A stretch of 64,000 nt of DNA from Bradyrhizobium sp. SRS-191 (GCF_024586915.1 NZ_JANBVS010000013.1:1-64000), one strand, 5' to 3'. Shown: positions 24,661 to 35,724, numbered from the stretch's first letter. The notes: generated by a model from the sequence alone, not told the origin. Numbers and translations are program-made.

Positions 24661-25281
24661 ATGTCCCTGCAAGTCTATCTCGCCTTCATCGCCGCCTGCG
24701 TCGCACTGGCGCTGCTGCCTGGTCCGGTCGTCACGCTGCTGATCGCCAACGGTCTGCGCCATGGAACCCGCGCTGCGCTGATCAACATCGCCGGCGTGCA
24801 GACCGGGCTCGCGATCGCGATCGGCGTCGTCGCGATGGGGCTCACCACGCTGATGGCCACCATGGGCTACTGGTTCGAATGGGTGCGCCTGATCGGCGCG
24901 GCCTATCTGGTGTGGCTCGGCATCCAGCTCATCCGCTCGCCGGTCGAAGGCATCGCCGAAGGCGAGGCGCCGCCCCCGCCGCCGCGCGGCGGCTTCTTTC
25001 TGCAGGGGCTCGTGGTGCTGCTGTCAAACCCGAAGGTGATGGTGTTCTTCGGCGCCTTCCTGCCGCAGTTCATGGACATGAGCCGGGATCACGTGCCGCA
25101 GGTCGCGCTGCTCGGCGTCACCTTCATGGTGGTCGCGGGCCTGACCGACGCCGTCTACGCGTTGCTCGCCGGCCGCGCGCGGAAAATGTTCTCGAAGAGG
25201 CGCACCCGCCTGGTGTCGCGCATCTCCGGCGGCTTCATGATCGGCGGCGGCCTGTGGCTGGCGCTGACGCGGGCGCGGTGA
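24661..25281 (+). CDS. LysE/RhtB-family amino acid exporter
   Basis: A 206-residue membrane protein with six predicted helices. The signature near the N terminus is ALALLPGPVVTLLIANGLRHG (the LysE/RhtB PGP motif), followed by GVQTGLAIAIGVVAMGL and the second-half LSNPKVMVFFGAFLPQF. These carriers export amino acids or their derivatives by proton antiport. The substrate is unknown. The ATG at 24661 is the first good start after repeat family B, with a weak GAGG site. It converges with the PhzF-like gene. Confidence 0.87.
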   Translation: MSLQVYLAFIAACVALALLPGPVVTLLIANGLRHGTRAALINIAGVQTGLAIAIGVVAMGLTTLMATMGYWFEWVRLIGAAYLVWLGIQLIRSPVEGIAEGEAPPPPPRGGFFLQGLVVLLSNPKVMVFFGAFLPQFMDMSRDHVPQVALLGVTFMVVAGLTDAVYALLAGRARKMFSKRRTRLVSRISGGFMIGGGLWLALTRAR

Positions 25282-25297
25282 GGCGGCGCAGCACGCG

Positions 25298-26134
25298 CTA
25301 GACGCTGATCGTGCCCTTCACCACCTGGGCGACGCCTCCGCCGACCCAGATCGTCTCGCCGTCCTGCGCGACATGAACGCGGCCGGCGCGGCCCAGCACC
25401 GTCCCTTGCGACGCGACATATTGCGTCGGAGCAATTCCGGCGCCGATCAGCCATTGCGCCAGACTTGCATTGAGGCTGCCCGTCACGGGGTCCTCGACCC
25501 CGCTCCAGGTGAAGGCGCGGACTTCGTAGTGCGCGTCGCGTCCGTCCTTCGCGGAATCCCACGGCGCGACCACGCCGACCGGCTGCTGCGAGAGGGCAAG
25601 CGTGTTGAACTTGATGTTGAGCAGATCCTGGCGGGAGTCCATCAGCACGCCGATCCAGCCCGGGCCGTTGTCGATCCACTGCACGGCGCGCATCGCGCTC
25701 GTGGGGATGCCGAGTGCGGCCGCGATCCTGCTCGTGAGTTCGGCATCGACCGCGCCGGAGCGCTTGAGCGGCGGCGCCGCGAAGGCAAGCCGTTCGCCGT
25801 CGCGCTTGATGCGCACCAGACCCGCGCCGCATTCCTGCACGACGTGCTCGCCCTTCGGCCGGCCGCCGAGCGCGAGCCAGACATGCGCGGAGCCGAGCGT
25901 CGGGTGGCCTGCAAAAGGCAGCTCGCGCTGCGGCGTGAAGATGCGCACACGGTAATCAGCGCCTGGATTCTGGGCGCGCGAGAGAAAGGTCGTTTCGGAC
26001 AGATTGGTCCAATTGGCGATCGCCTGCATCGCCGCATCGTCGAGGCCGTCGGCCTCGGCGATCACGGCAAGCGGGTTGCCCTTGAACGGGACTGCGGAGA
26101 ACACGTCGACTTGCTGGAATGGAAGCGTCGGCAT
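25298..26134 (-). CDS. PhzF-family isomerase-like protein
   Basis: The 278-residue protein has the PhzF/DapF-like fold: VDVFSAVPFKGNPLAVI at the N terminus, the catalytic glutamate region NLSETTFL, PFAGHPTLGSAH and the second-half GVEDPVTGSLNASLAQWL. PhzF isomerises trans-2,3-dihydro-3-hydroxyanthranilate in phenazine synthesis, but most homologues, including ones without a phz cluster as here, have unknown substrates. GAGGAG lies 9 bases upstream of the ATG at 26134. It follows the DUF1127 gene by 25 bases and is probably co-transcribed with it, under the divergent MocR regulator. Confidence 0.85.
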   Translation of the reverse strand: MPTLPFQQVDVFSAVPFKGNPLAVIAEADGLDDAAMQAIANWTNLSETTFLSRAQNPGADYRVRIFTPQRELPFAGHPTLGSAHVWLALGGRPKGEHVVQECGAGLVRIKRDGERLAFAAPPLKRSGAVDAELTSRIAAALGIPTSAMRAVQWIDNGPGWIGVLMDSRQDLLNIKFNTLALSQQPVGVVAPWDSAKDGRDAHYEVRAFTWSGVEDPVTGSLNASLAQWLIGAGIAPTQYVASQGTVLGRAGRVHVAQDGETIWVGGGVAQVVKGTISV

Positions 26135-26159
26135 CACGGTGTTCTCCTCAAGGTCGTCG

Positions 26160-26363
26160 TCAGTCGCGCCAGAACGGCTTGTTGGCTTCGTCGTGAACGA
26201 CAGTCGGATCAAGTCCGCAGTCGCGCATCTGCTCGGCGTCGAGCATCGCGAGCTCGGAGCGCCAGAACAGACGCTGCAGCCACAGCTGAGGGACCTGGAG
26301 CAAATTGCTCTTTCCGTGAGCAACTTGCGGAGTTGCCCAACGCTGCGCCAGGGAATATGCCAT
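26160..26363 (-). CDS. DUF1127-type small protein
   Basis: A 67-residue protein ending in WRSELAMLDAEQMRDCGLDPT, which matches the YjiS/DUF1127 motif (W-x-x-R-x-E-L-x-x-L-x-x-x-x-L-x-D-x-G-L). DUF1127 proteins are short alphaproteobacterial RNA-associated factors linked to phosphate, carbon or stress control in some species. AGGTGA precedes the ATG at 26363. It is the first gene of the minus-strand pair with the PhzF-like gene. Confidence 0.75.
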   Translation of the reverse strand: MAYSLAQRWATPQVAHGKSNLLQVPQLWLQRLFWRSELAMLDAEQMRDCGLDPTVVHDEANKPFWRD

Positions 26364-26419
26364 GAGTCACCTATTGGTCTTCGATTGCGTTGTTCGAAGA
26401 GCAATCGCGCAGTACATAT

Positions 26420-26453
26420 CTCGGTGCAATCGAAACATTGCTCTCGGTGCAAT
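26420..26453 (+). promoter_or_regulatory. Direct repeats CTCGGTGCAAT, putative MocR operator
   Basis: Two identical 11-base direct repeats at 26420-26430 and 26443-26453, spaced 23 bases start to start (about two helical turns), lie between the divergent MocR and DUF1127 genes. MocR-type dimers are known to bind direct repeats. Confidence 0.6.
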
Positions 26454-26458
26454 ATAGC

Positions 26459-27799
26459 ATGAATGCTTCGTATACGACCCTGGTGGACGACATCGCCGAG
26501 GACATCGCGCAGGGCCGGCTGAAGGCCGGCGACCGGCTTCCGCCGCAGCGCCAGTTCGCCTATGAGCGGGGAATTGCCGCATCCACGGCAGCCCGCGTCT
26601 ATGCCGAATTATTGCGCAGGGGTCTCGTCGTCGGCGAAGTCGGCCGCGGTACCTTCGTCGCCGGTGAGCCGGTGCCGGTGCCGGCCTCGTTGCGGCTCGA
26701 GCCGTTCGACGGCCGCATCGATCTCGAGTTCAATTTCCCGACACTGCCCGATCAGGCGGCACTGATCGCCAAGTCGCTTGCCGCCTGGCAGCGGCCGGAG
26801 AAGCTCGCGCCGGTGCTGGCGCCGATCACCCAGCGACGGCTGATCGAGGCCGGGCGCACCGCCGCGGCCTTCTTCGCCGGGGAGCGCTGGCGGCCCCGCG
26901 CGGAGAATTTCGTGTTCGCCGGCAGCGGCCGGCAGTCGCTGGCGGCGGCGATTTCCGCGTTGGTGCCGGTCGGCGGCCGGCTCGGCGTCGAGGCCGTGAC
27001 CTATCCGATGATCAAGGGCATCGCGGCGCGGCTCGGCGTCACCCTGGTGCCGCTGGCGATGGACACTGAGGGCGTTCGCCCGGACGCGTTGACCAAGGCG
27101 CACCGCACGAGCGCGCTCAATGCAATCTACATCCAGCCGGTCATGCAGAATCCGCTCGGATTGACCATGAGCGAAGCGCGGCGGGAAGAGATCGTCAGGC
27201 TCGTGCGCAAGCACGATCTGATGATCATCGAGGATCTCGTCTACGGATTCCTGAGCGACCAGGTCTCGCTCGCCGCGCAGGCCGAGGAGCGCGTCATCGT
27301 GGTCGACAGCCTCGCCAAGCGGCTCGCGCCGGGCATCGCCGTCGGCTTCCTCTATGTCCCGTCGCATCTGCGCGAGAAATTCGCCGCGACCGTTCGTACC
27401 GGCGCGTGGTCGGTGACCTCGCTCGCGTTGGCTGCCGGCATGGGGCTGCTCGCGGACGGTACCGCCGCCGAGATCACCCGGCGCAAGCGCGCCGACGCCG
27501 TGGTCCGCCAGGCGATCGTCGCCGAATGCCTCGCCGGCCATCGCATCGACGCCGATCCGCGCTCCTACCACGTCTGGCTGCATCTGCCGGAAGGCTGGCG
27601 CGCCGAGGCGCTGACGGCCGCCGCGGCGCGCGCGGGGATTGCGATCACGCCGGCGAGCGCGTTTGCGGTGGCGCATGGTCACTCACCGAATGCTGTCAGG
27701 CTGGCGCTGGGGCTGCCCAACCATGATGATCTCAGGACGGCGCTATGGCGGCTTGCCGGCCTGCTGTCGCATCACGACGCCTCCGACATGACGGAGTAA
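26459..27799 (+). CDS. MocR/PdxR-like GntR-aminotransferase fusion regulator
   Basis: The 446-residue protein is a two-domain regulator. Residues 1-75 are a GntR winged helix (TTLVDDIAEDIAQGRLKAGDRLPPQR, recognition helix around AASTAARVYAELLRRGLV). The rest is a fold type I aminotransferase-like domain with NPLGLTMSEARREEIVRLVRK, the aspartate of IIEDLVYGFL, and the PLP lysine in VDSLAKRLAPGIAVG. MocR proteins sense PLP and an amino-compound ligand. The ATG at 26459 is the likely start since the direct repeats sit just upstream; no strong ribosome-binding site. Its presumptive target is the divergent DUF1127-PhzF operon. Confidence 0.88.
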   Translation: MNASYTTLVDDIAEDIAQGRLKAGDRLPPQRQFAYERGIAASTAARVYAELLRRGLVVGEVGRGTFVAGEPVPVPASLRLEPFDGRIDLEFNFPTLPDQAALIAKSLAAWQRPEKLAPVLAPITQRRLIEAGRTAAAFFAGERWRPRAENFVFAGSGRQSLAAAISALVPVGGRLGVEAVTYPMIKGIAARLGVTLVPLAMDTEGVRPDALTKAHRTSALNAIYIQPVMQNPLGLTMSEARREEIVRLVRKHDLMIIEDLVYGFLSDQVSLAAQAEERVIVVDSLAKRLAPGIAVGFLYVPSHLREKFAATVRTGAWSVTSLALAAGMGLLADGTAAEITRRKRADAVVRQAIVAECLAGHRIDADPRSYHVWLHLPEGWRAEALTAAAARAGIAITPASAFAVAHGHSPNAVRLALGLPNHDDLRTALWRLAGLLSHHDASDMTE

Positions 27800-27823
27800 G
27801 GCGCTGTTGCCGTCTCCCACTCG

Positions 27824-27969
27824 CGTCATTCCGGGGCAAGGCCGCAGGCCTTGAACCCGGAATCTCGAGATTGTCGATCGCTCCTGCCGACGACCTCGAG
27901 ATTCCGGGCTCAATCGCCAACGCGCAGCGGCTGGGCGGCTTCGCATTGGCGATTGCGCCGGAATGACGT
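27824..27969. repeat. Palindromic intergenic repeat, family A
   Basis: CGTCATTCCGGGGC at one end and GCGCCGGAATGACG at the other, with GAACCCGGAATCTCGAGA and its complement inside. Longest copy in the window. Confidence 0.75.
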
Positions 27970-28006
27970 CGCGCGGAAGAAGCGGGGCTAGAGCTCAGAA
28001 CAGCGA

Positions 28007-28795
28007 CTACGCCAGCCCCTTGCCGCGCAGTCCGGCCTCGATCTCGCCGAGGATGCGGATCAGCCGCTCGGCCCACAGCTTTTGCCCCTCGGGCTCCGCG
28101 ATTTCGTTCTGCCGGATCTCGATGCCGGATGTAATGAGCCCGCGGCCTTCGCCATGGACGGGGATGGTGTAGTCGGTGTTGTCGCCGACTGCATAAGGCT
28201 GGTTGTCGCCGACGACGAGATCAGGCTCGGCGCGCAGCGCCTTCAGCAGCAGCGGCGGCAAAATCTTGTCGTGCTGATACAGCGTGCCGATGTGCCATGG
28301 CCGGGCAATGCCGGCATAGACCGGTGTGAAGCTGTGCAGCGAGACCAGGATGGTCGGCCGCCCCGCCTCCTTGCGCGCATCGAGCACGGCGGTGATGCGG
28401 TCGTGATAGGGATCGAAGATCGCGCGCCGGCGCAACTCGGCCTCCTCATGGGTGAGGCCTTCATTGCCGGGAATCGTCGTGCGCTCGCTGATCATCGGAA
28501 TCGAGTTCGGTGCGCCCGGCGAACGGTTGCAGTCGATCACCAGCCTTGAATAGCGCTGCGCCACCAGATGCGCGTCGAGCGCGCGCGACACCTGCTCGGC
28601 CACGCCGGCGATGCCGATGTCCCAGGCGATGTGCCGCTCCAGCTCGCTTTCATCCAGGCCGAGATCGCCAAGCGCGCGCGGCAGCAGCCGGCCGTAATGA
28701 TCGCAGGTGAAGACGAAGGCCGATGCGCCATCGGCGTTCTGCTCATGGACCGGCGGAACTTCGCTGGCCTGAAGGAGTCGTGTTGGATCGGTCAC
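28007..28795 (-). CDS. N-formylglutamate amidohydrolase-family protein
   Basis: A 262-residue enzyme-like protein of the FGase family. Visible motifs: VFTCDHYGRLLP (N-terminal His), HIAWDIGIAGVAEQ, VIDCNRSPG and SLHSFTPVYAG, matching the zinc-binding pattern of HutG-type formylglutamate amidohydrolases, which release glutamate and formate in histidine degradation. No hut genes are nearby, so the physiological substrate may differ. The start is GTG at 28795 with a weak ribosome-binding site. It diverges from the transglutaminase-like gene. Confidence 0.83.
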   Translation of the reverse strand: MTDPTRLLQASEVPPVHEQNADGASAFVFTCDHYGRLLPRALGDLGLDESELERHIAWDIGIAGVAEQVSRALDAHLVAQRYSRLVIDCNRSPGAPNSIPMISERTTIPGNEGLTHEEAELRRRAIFDPYHDRITAVLDARKEAGRPTILVSLHSFTPVYAGIARPWHIGTLYQHDKILPPLLLKALRAEPDLVVGDNQPYAVGDNTDYTIPVHGEGRGLITSGIEIRQNEIAEPEGQKLWAERLIRILGEIEAGLRGKGLA

Positions 28796-28981
28796 GCGCA
28801 GGGCTCGGTTGTGATCAGTTCGTTGCTCATTCAGGCGGCATGACGAACTACGATTGAGCAGAGGTCAATCTGGATTGGATCGTCGAAACCCGCGATGATG
28901 ATTCGAAGACGATGCCGGTCTCGGCCGTCGACCACAAGGCCTGATATCGCCGAGCCTGTGCACAGGCGGAGGAGGGGACGG

Positions 28982-29806
28982 ATGCAGATCAAGGTCGGGT
29001 TCGAGATCGCCTATGCAGCGCCGGCGGCGACGCCGATGGTGATCATGCTGTCGATCCATCCCTCGCGCCGCCAGGACATCATCGGCGCCGAGACCATTAT
29101 CACCGAGCCGGCCGTGCCGATCAGCTTCTATCACGACAGCTTCGGCAACATCTGCGGCCGCCTGGTGGCGCCGAGCGGCGGAGTCACCTTCCATGGCAGC
29201 GCGATCGTACGCGACAGCGGATTGCCCGACGCCGTCGAGCCGACGGCGCAGCAGCTGCCGATCGACCAGCTGCCGGATGATCTGCTGCTGTATCTGATGC
29301 CGAGCCGCTATTGCGAGACCGACAAGCTGACCGATATCGCATGGTCGCTGTTCGGCAGCGCGCCTGCCGGCTGGGCGCGGGTGCAGGCGATCTGCGACTT
29401 CGTCCATGGGCATGTCAGCTTCGGCTATGAGCACGCCCATCACATGAAGTCGGCCCACGACGTCTATCAGTCGCGCACCGGCGTCTGCCGCGACTTCGCG
29501 CATCTGGCGCTGACCTTGTGCCGCTGCATGGGCATCCCCGCGCGCTACTGCACCGGCTACATGGGCGACATCGGCATTCCGCCGGAGCCCTATCCGATGG
29601 ATTTTTCCGGCTGGTTTCAGGTCTATCTCTCCGGTGAATGGTACACCTTCGATGCCCGGCACAACGTGCCGCGCATGGGCCGCATCCTGATGGCGACAGG
29701 CCGCGATGCCGCCGACGTCGCGCTGTCGACCTCGTTCGGCCGGATGACGCTGACCAAATTCCACGTGGTCAGCGACGAGATCCTGCCCGCCCGCGGCGCG
29801 GCGTAA
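28982..29806 (+). CDS. Transglutaminase-like cysteine peptidase-family protein
   Basis: A 274-residue protein with a bacterial transglutaminase N-terminal region (MQIKVGFEIAYAAPAATPMVIML) and core. The catalytic triad is visible as Cys in RTGVCRDFAHLALTLC, His and Asp in WYTFDARHNVPRMGR. It cuts or crosslinks peptides; the family also occurs with circularly-permuted ATP-grasp genes, absent here. GGAGGAGG precedes ATG 28982. It is followed 36 bases later by a gamma-glutamylcyclotransferase gene in the same direction, a plausible peptide or glutathione-related pair. Confidence 0.85.
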   Translation: MQIKVGFEIAYAAPAATPMVIMLSIHPSRRQDIIGAETIITEPAVPISFYHDSFGNICGRLVAPSGGVTFHGSAIVRDSGLPDAVEPTAQQLPIDQLPDDLLLYLMPSRYCETDKLTDIAWSLFGSAPAGWARVQAICDFVHGHVSFGYEHAHHMKSAHDVYQSRTGVCRDFAHLALTLCRCMGIPARYCTGYMGDIGIPPEPYPMDFSGWFQVYLSGEWYTFDARHNVPRMGRILMATGRDAADVALSTSFGRMTLTKFHVVSDEILPARGAA

Positions 29807-29842
29807 GCTGGCCTTGCCGCGCCGGGGCGGCTATGCAGGGCC

Positions 29843-30253
29843 ATGAGCTCCGACACGCCCTCCGATCTTCTGTTCGTCTACGGCACCCTGATGCGCGGCT
29901 TCGACCATCCGATGGCAAGGCTGCTGTCGGCCCATGCCGATTTCGTGGCCGAGGCCAGCTGCCGCGGCCGGCTGTACCGCATCCAGCATTATCCCGGCCT
30001 CGTGCTCTCGGACGATGCTGCCGATGTCGTGCATGGTGAGCTGTTCCGGCTGCACCAGCCCGAGCCGATGCTGCGCGAGTTCGACATGTACGAGGCCTGC
30101 GGCGAGGGCTTTGCGCAGCCGACCGAATATCTGCGTCGGCGCCTGAACGTCACGCTCGCCGACGGCTCGGCCCGCGAGGCCTGGACCTACGTCTACAACT
30201 GGCCGGTCGACGAGGCCGCCCGCATCGCCTCGGGCCGCTTCCTGGCGCCTTGA
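29843..30253 (+). CDS. Gamma-glutamylcyclotransferase (AIG2-like) family protein
   Basis: A 136-residue BtrG-fold protein. LLFVYGTLMRGFDHP at the N terminus holds the YGTL substrate loop, and FDMYEACGEGF holds the catalytic glutamate. These enzymes release pyroglutamate from gamma-glutamyl peptides. It likely shares a transcript with the upstream transglutaminase-like gene. A short family A repeat follows. The substrate is unknown. Confidence 0.85.
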   Translation: MSSDTPSDLLFVYGTLMRGFDHPMARLLSAHADFVAEASCRGRLYRIQHYPGLVLSDDAADVVHGELFRLHQPEPMLREFDMYEACGEGFAQPTEYLRRRLNVTLADGSAREAWTYVYNWPVDEAARIASGRFLAP

Positions 30254-30270
30254 GCCCGTCTCTCCCCGCC

Positions 30271-30310
30271 CGTCATTTCCAGGCTCGCCCTGCGGGCGCC
30301 CCGGAATGAC
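30271..30310. repeat. Short palindromic repeat, family A
   Basis: CGTCATTTCCAGGC / GCCCCGGAATGACG arms around a short inner part, between the cyclotransferase gene and dnaG. Confidence 0.65.
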
Positions 30311-30419
30311 GTGCGAGAGAGAGGCCTGTGAATAGCCCGGACAAGGCCGAGGAAGTTCACATTTCGTACACGGCTGCCTATATGCGTAAGTCCACCAGCA
30401 CAGGACGATCACCCCGCCT

Positions 30420-32426
30420 ATGGCCCGCTTCACGCCGGAATTCCTCGATGAGCTGCGCGCCCGGCTTCCGGTCTCGGATGTCGTCGGCAAGCGCGTGAAG
30501 CTCAAGAAGGCGGGACGCGAGTGGAAGGGGCTGTCGCCGTTCCAGCAGGAGAAGACACCGTCCTTCTACGTCAACGACCAGAAGGGTTTTTATCACGACT
30601 TCTCCTCCGGCAAGCACGGCAACATCTTCGACTTCGTGATGGAGACCGAGGGCTGCTCGTTCCCTGAGGCCGTCGAGCGGCTGGCGGGGATTGCCGGCCT
30701 GGCGCTGCCGGCGGTGACGCCGGATGCGGCGCGGCAGGAGCGGCAGCGCAAGACGCTGTATGACGTGATGGAGCTGGCGGCGAAGTTCTTCGCCGACACC
30801 TTGGCCTCGCGGCACGGCGCCCGCGCCCGCGGCTATCTCGCCGATCGCGCGATCCTGCCGCAAACGCAGCTACAGTTCCGCATCGGCTATGCCTCGCAGG
30901 AACGGTTCGGCCTGAAGGAATATCTCGGCGCCCAGGGCGTGCCGGTGAACGACATGGTGGAGGCCGGGCTGCTGGTGGCCGGCGACGACATCCCGGTGCC
31001 GTACGACCGCTTCCGCGACCGCGTGATGTTCCCGATCACCGATGTCCGTAACCGGGTGATCGCCTTCGGCGGCCGCGCGCTGCAGAAGGACGTGCCGGCG
31101 AAATATCTGAACTCCCCGGAGACGCCGCTCTTCCACAAGGGCGACAACCTCTACAATCTGCCGGCCGCCCGCCAGGCCGCGCACAATGGCGCGCCGATGA
31201 TCGTGGTCGAGGGCTATGTCGACGTCATCGCGCTGGTCGCAGCCGGCTTTGCCGGCGCCGTGGCGCCGCTCGGCACCGCGCTGACCGAGAGCCAGCTCGC
31301 GCTGATCTGGAAAATGGTCGACGAGCCGATCCTCTGCTTCGACGGCGACCGTGCCGGCCAGAAGGCGGCGTACCGGGCCGCGGACCTCGCGTTGCCGCAT
31401 CTCAAGCCGGGCAAGAGCCTGCGCTTCGCATTGCTGCCGGAGGGGCAGGACCCCGATGATCTCGTTCGCAGCGGCGGCCGCGGCGCGGTCGAGGAGGTGC
31501 TCAAGGTCGCCAAGCCGCTCGCCGAGGTGATCTGGTCGCGCGAGATCGAGGGCGGCAGTTTCACCACCCCGGAACGCCGCGCCGCGCTGGAGGCGCGGAT
31601 CGGCCAGCTCACCGGCGGCATCGCCGACGAAGTGGTACGTCGATACTACAAGCAGGACCTCAGCGACCGGCTGTACCGGGCGTTTGCGCCCGATGGCGGC
31701 CGGGGTTTCGGCCGCGGCTTCGGTGCCGAATCAGGACGCCGGTTTGCTCCTCGCGGTCCCGGTTCCGGACAACAGGGACGGTTATCCACAGGGGGCGGCC
31801 GCCGCGGCGGTCCGCCGTCCACAGGCCCCGCGATGGCCCGCGGCCCCTACATGGCGGCGAGCCCGCAGCTCGCCATGAGCCCGATCATGCGCGGCCAGCG
31901 CTCGGCGATCTCGCGCCGCGAGGCGCTGATCCTGCAATGCCTGATCAACCACCCCTGGATCCTGCACGACCACCTTGAGGAGGTCGCGGCGCTCGAGCTC
32001 GCCCATCCCGAGGCGCACAAGCTGCGCGCCGCGATCATCGCCGCCTTCGCCCACGACCACCACCATTCGCCGGATCCGGACGAGCAGGCCGAGAAGATGC
32101 GCGCCGATCTGGAGAAGGCGGGCTTTTCCGAGCTTCTTCAAAGGGTTGAGCGAGCGATCACGACCGCGGCCGTGTGGGCGGCGAAGTCCGGCGCCGCGCG
32201 CGATGACGTTCTTGCGACTTGGCACCAGCTCGTCGCCTTGCATCGGCAATGGCACTCCTTACTTAGGGAATTGAAGGATGCCGAGCTTGCCTTGGGCGAG
32301 GAGCCGAGCGAGCCGAACATGGGCTGGTTGAGGGACGTGAAGGCCAGGATGGCCGAGATGGACGGCACCGAAGCGCTGATCGAAGGCTTCGGGGAACTGT
32401 CCGGGCGTACCAACCGAAACGTGTAG
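30420..32426 (+). CDS. dnaG: DNA primase DnaG, zinc ligands missing
   Basis: The 668-residue protein makes RNA primers at the replication fork. The TOPRIM catalytic domain is intact: IVVEGYVDVIALVAAG with the glutamate, and CFDGDRAGQKAA with the aspartates; the C-terminal DnaB-binding helical domain covers the last ~140 residues. The N-terminal zinc-binding domain is present in outline (GLSPFQQEKTPSFYVND...FYHDFSSGKHGN) but all four ligand positions of the C-x2-H...C-x2-C site are replaced (S, Q, D, S). A Gly/Arg-rich, low-complexity linker of about 50 residues (GRGFGRGFG...) precedes the C-terminal domain. It is followed by rpoD in the usual order with a 426-base spacer. Confidence 0.95.
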   Translation: MARFTPEFLDELRARLPVSDVVGKRVKLKKAGREWKGLSPFQQEKTPSFYVNDQKGFYHDFSSGKHGNIFDFVMETEGCSFPEAVERLAGIAGLALPAVTPDAARQERQRKTLYDVMELAAKFFADTLASRHGARARGYLADRAILPQTQLQFRIGYASQERFGLKEYLGAQGVPVNDMVEAGLLVAGDDIPVPYDRFRDRVMFPITDVRNRVIAFGGRALQKDVPAKYLNSPETPLFHKGDNLYNLPAARQAAHNGAPMIVVEGYVDVIALVAAGFAGAVAPLGTALTESQLALIWKMVDEPILCFDGDRAGQKAAYRAADLALPHLKPGKSLRFALLPEGQDPDDLVRSGGRGAVEEVLKVAKPLAEVIWSREIEGGSFTTPERRAALEARIGQLTGGIADEVVRRYYKQDLSDRLYRAFAPDGGRGFGRGFGAESGRRFAPRGPGSGQQGRLSTGGGRRGGPPSTGPAMARGPYMAASPQLAMSPIMRGQRSAISRREALILQCLINHPWILHDHLEEVAALELAHPEAHKLRAAIIAAFAHDHHHSPDPDEQAEKMRADLEKAGFSELLQRVERAITTAAVWAAKSGAARDDVLATWHQLVALHRQWHSLLRELKDAELALGEEPSEPNMGWLRDVKARMAEMDGTEALIEGFGELSGRTNRNV

Positions 32427-32852
32427 AATTGGGGCCCGGCGCCCGGTCATGGACGAGCACATTTCGGCCCGGTCCGCTGGTGCGGTCCCAGGTCCGCGCG
32501 AAAAGACTCGCCAAATCCATGGTTTGGCTGCAAAAACAGGGTTAATCGAAGTTTAAGAGGTCCGGGGCATCTTCTGCAGCAGATGGGTTGGTTTCGCTGT
32601 CGGACACCACGCCGGTAATCAGGCGCCGGATTCGATTGCAAAACCGGTATCGCTTTTGCAAGAAACGCGCGCCGGTCCGAAAACGGGACGACACCAGCGT
32701 AGGACGACACTAGCGAAAGACCTTTGGGGGTGGCGACGTGAGATGTGCGCCGCCCTTTCCGCGTCGAGAACAGTTTGAGTAGAGCAGGCGGGCGCCGCGA
32801 TGCCAAGGGCGAAGATGCCACGGGCGGAGCGGGCGCGTTTCGGGAGCAATGA
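32427..32852. other. dnaG-rpoD spacer, probable rpoD promoter region
   Basis: 426 bases without a supported gene. It probably holds the rpoD promoter(s), but no clean -35/-10 pair could be fixed. Imperfect inverted sequences TTGCAAAACCGG.../...TTTTGCAA occur near 32637-32661. Confidence 0.35.
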
Positions 32853-34964
<2,112 letters not shown>

Positions 34965-34976
34965 TCACTGTATCAG

Positions 34977-35010
34977 TCGTCATTGCCGGGCTTGACCCGG
35001 CAATCCATCA
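34977..35010. repeat. Short palindromic repeat, family A-like
   Basis: CGTCATTGCCGGGCTTGACC-CGGCAATC; adjacent to the rpoD terminator. Confidence 0.55.
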
Positions 35011-35018
35011 GACCACGA

Positions 35019-35045
35019 CGGCGGACCGAAAGGTCCGCCGTTTTG
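35019..35045 (+). terminator. Intrinsic terminator of rpoD
   Basis: CGGCGGACC-GAAA-GGTCCGCCG, a perfect 9-bp stem with a GAAA tetraloop, followed by TTTTGATTTG, 55 bases after the rpoD stop. Confidence 0.9.
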
Positions 35046-35081
35046 ATTTGTGCTATCGAGCATTCGAGACAGGAGCGTCCG

Positions 35082-35348
35082 ATGACCTCAATCCTCTTCA
35101 CGACCATGCGCCTGCTCGACAGGCTCGGTCATCACTTCTTCATCGAACGAACACGACCTGACACGATCCGGCTGTCGGTCACGCTGGTCGGCGAGCGGCT
35201 GGAAATCGATGTGTTCGAGGATGATCATATTGAATTCAGCCGCTTCTGCGGTGACGAGAGCGTCGAAGGCGGCTACCAGGAATTGCTCCTTCTTCTGCAA
35301 GCTCACGCAATCGATAGCGAAGGTTTGTCTCGACGCACGAGCACATGA
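35082..35348 (+). CDS. Small hypothetical protein, 88 aa
   Basis: An 88-residue protein starting MTSILFTTMRLLDRLGHHFF, with a beta-rich middle (TIRLSVTLVGERLEIDVFED) and a C-terminal helix GGYQELLLLLQAHAID. No family is recognised. AGGAG lies 7 bases before the ATG at 35082, which makes it a credible gene. It sits between the rpoD terminator and a repeat of family C. Confidence 0.6.
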   Translation: MTSILFTTMRLLDRLGHHFFIERTRPDTIRLSVTLVGERLEIDVFEDDHIEFSRFCGDESVEGGYQELLLLLQAHAIDSEGLSRRTST

Positions 35349-35366
35349 TCAACGACGCGCGGATGC

Positions 35367-35510
35367 GTAGTGTGGGCAAAGGCGCGTGCACGGTGTCGAG
35401 ATTGGCGACGGTGTCGCGCGCCGTGCCCACCGTGCTTCGCGGCAGGTGCCTAATGGTGGGCACTCATGGTGGGCACGCGCCGCCTTCGGCGTCGCTTTGC
35501 CCACCCTACG
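35367..35510. repeat. MITE-like repeat family C, copy 1
   Basis: Ends in imperfect inverted repeats GTAGTGTGGGCAAAG (left) and CTTTGCCCACCCTAC (right). A second copy with the same interior (GGCGCGTGCACGGTGT..., GCCGTGCCCACCG) is at 40259-40382. No coding capacity. The rest of 35349-35724 holds nothing recognised. Confidence 0.75.
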
Positions 35511-35724
35511 TATCGAGCTCGTCCTGACGGCGACGGAGGTGGCTGCGCTGCGTAGCGGCAGCGATTGCATTCACGCCGCAAATTCCCGCAGACAACATGG
35601 TTAATGAATTGTTTACGCTTGTCATCGAAGGTTCGGCGGGCGACCGAATGACGCCTGCATTCCGGCACTCTGCCCCGTCGTGACAGAACATGACGATGGC
35701 GGCTGATCCCTGGACGTTTTCAGC

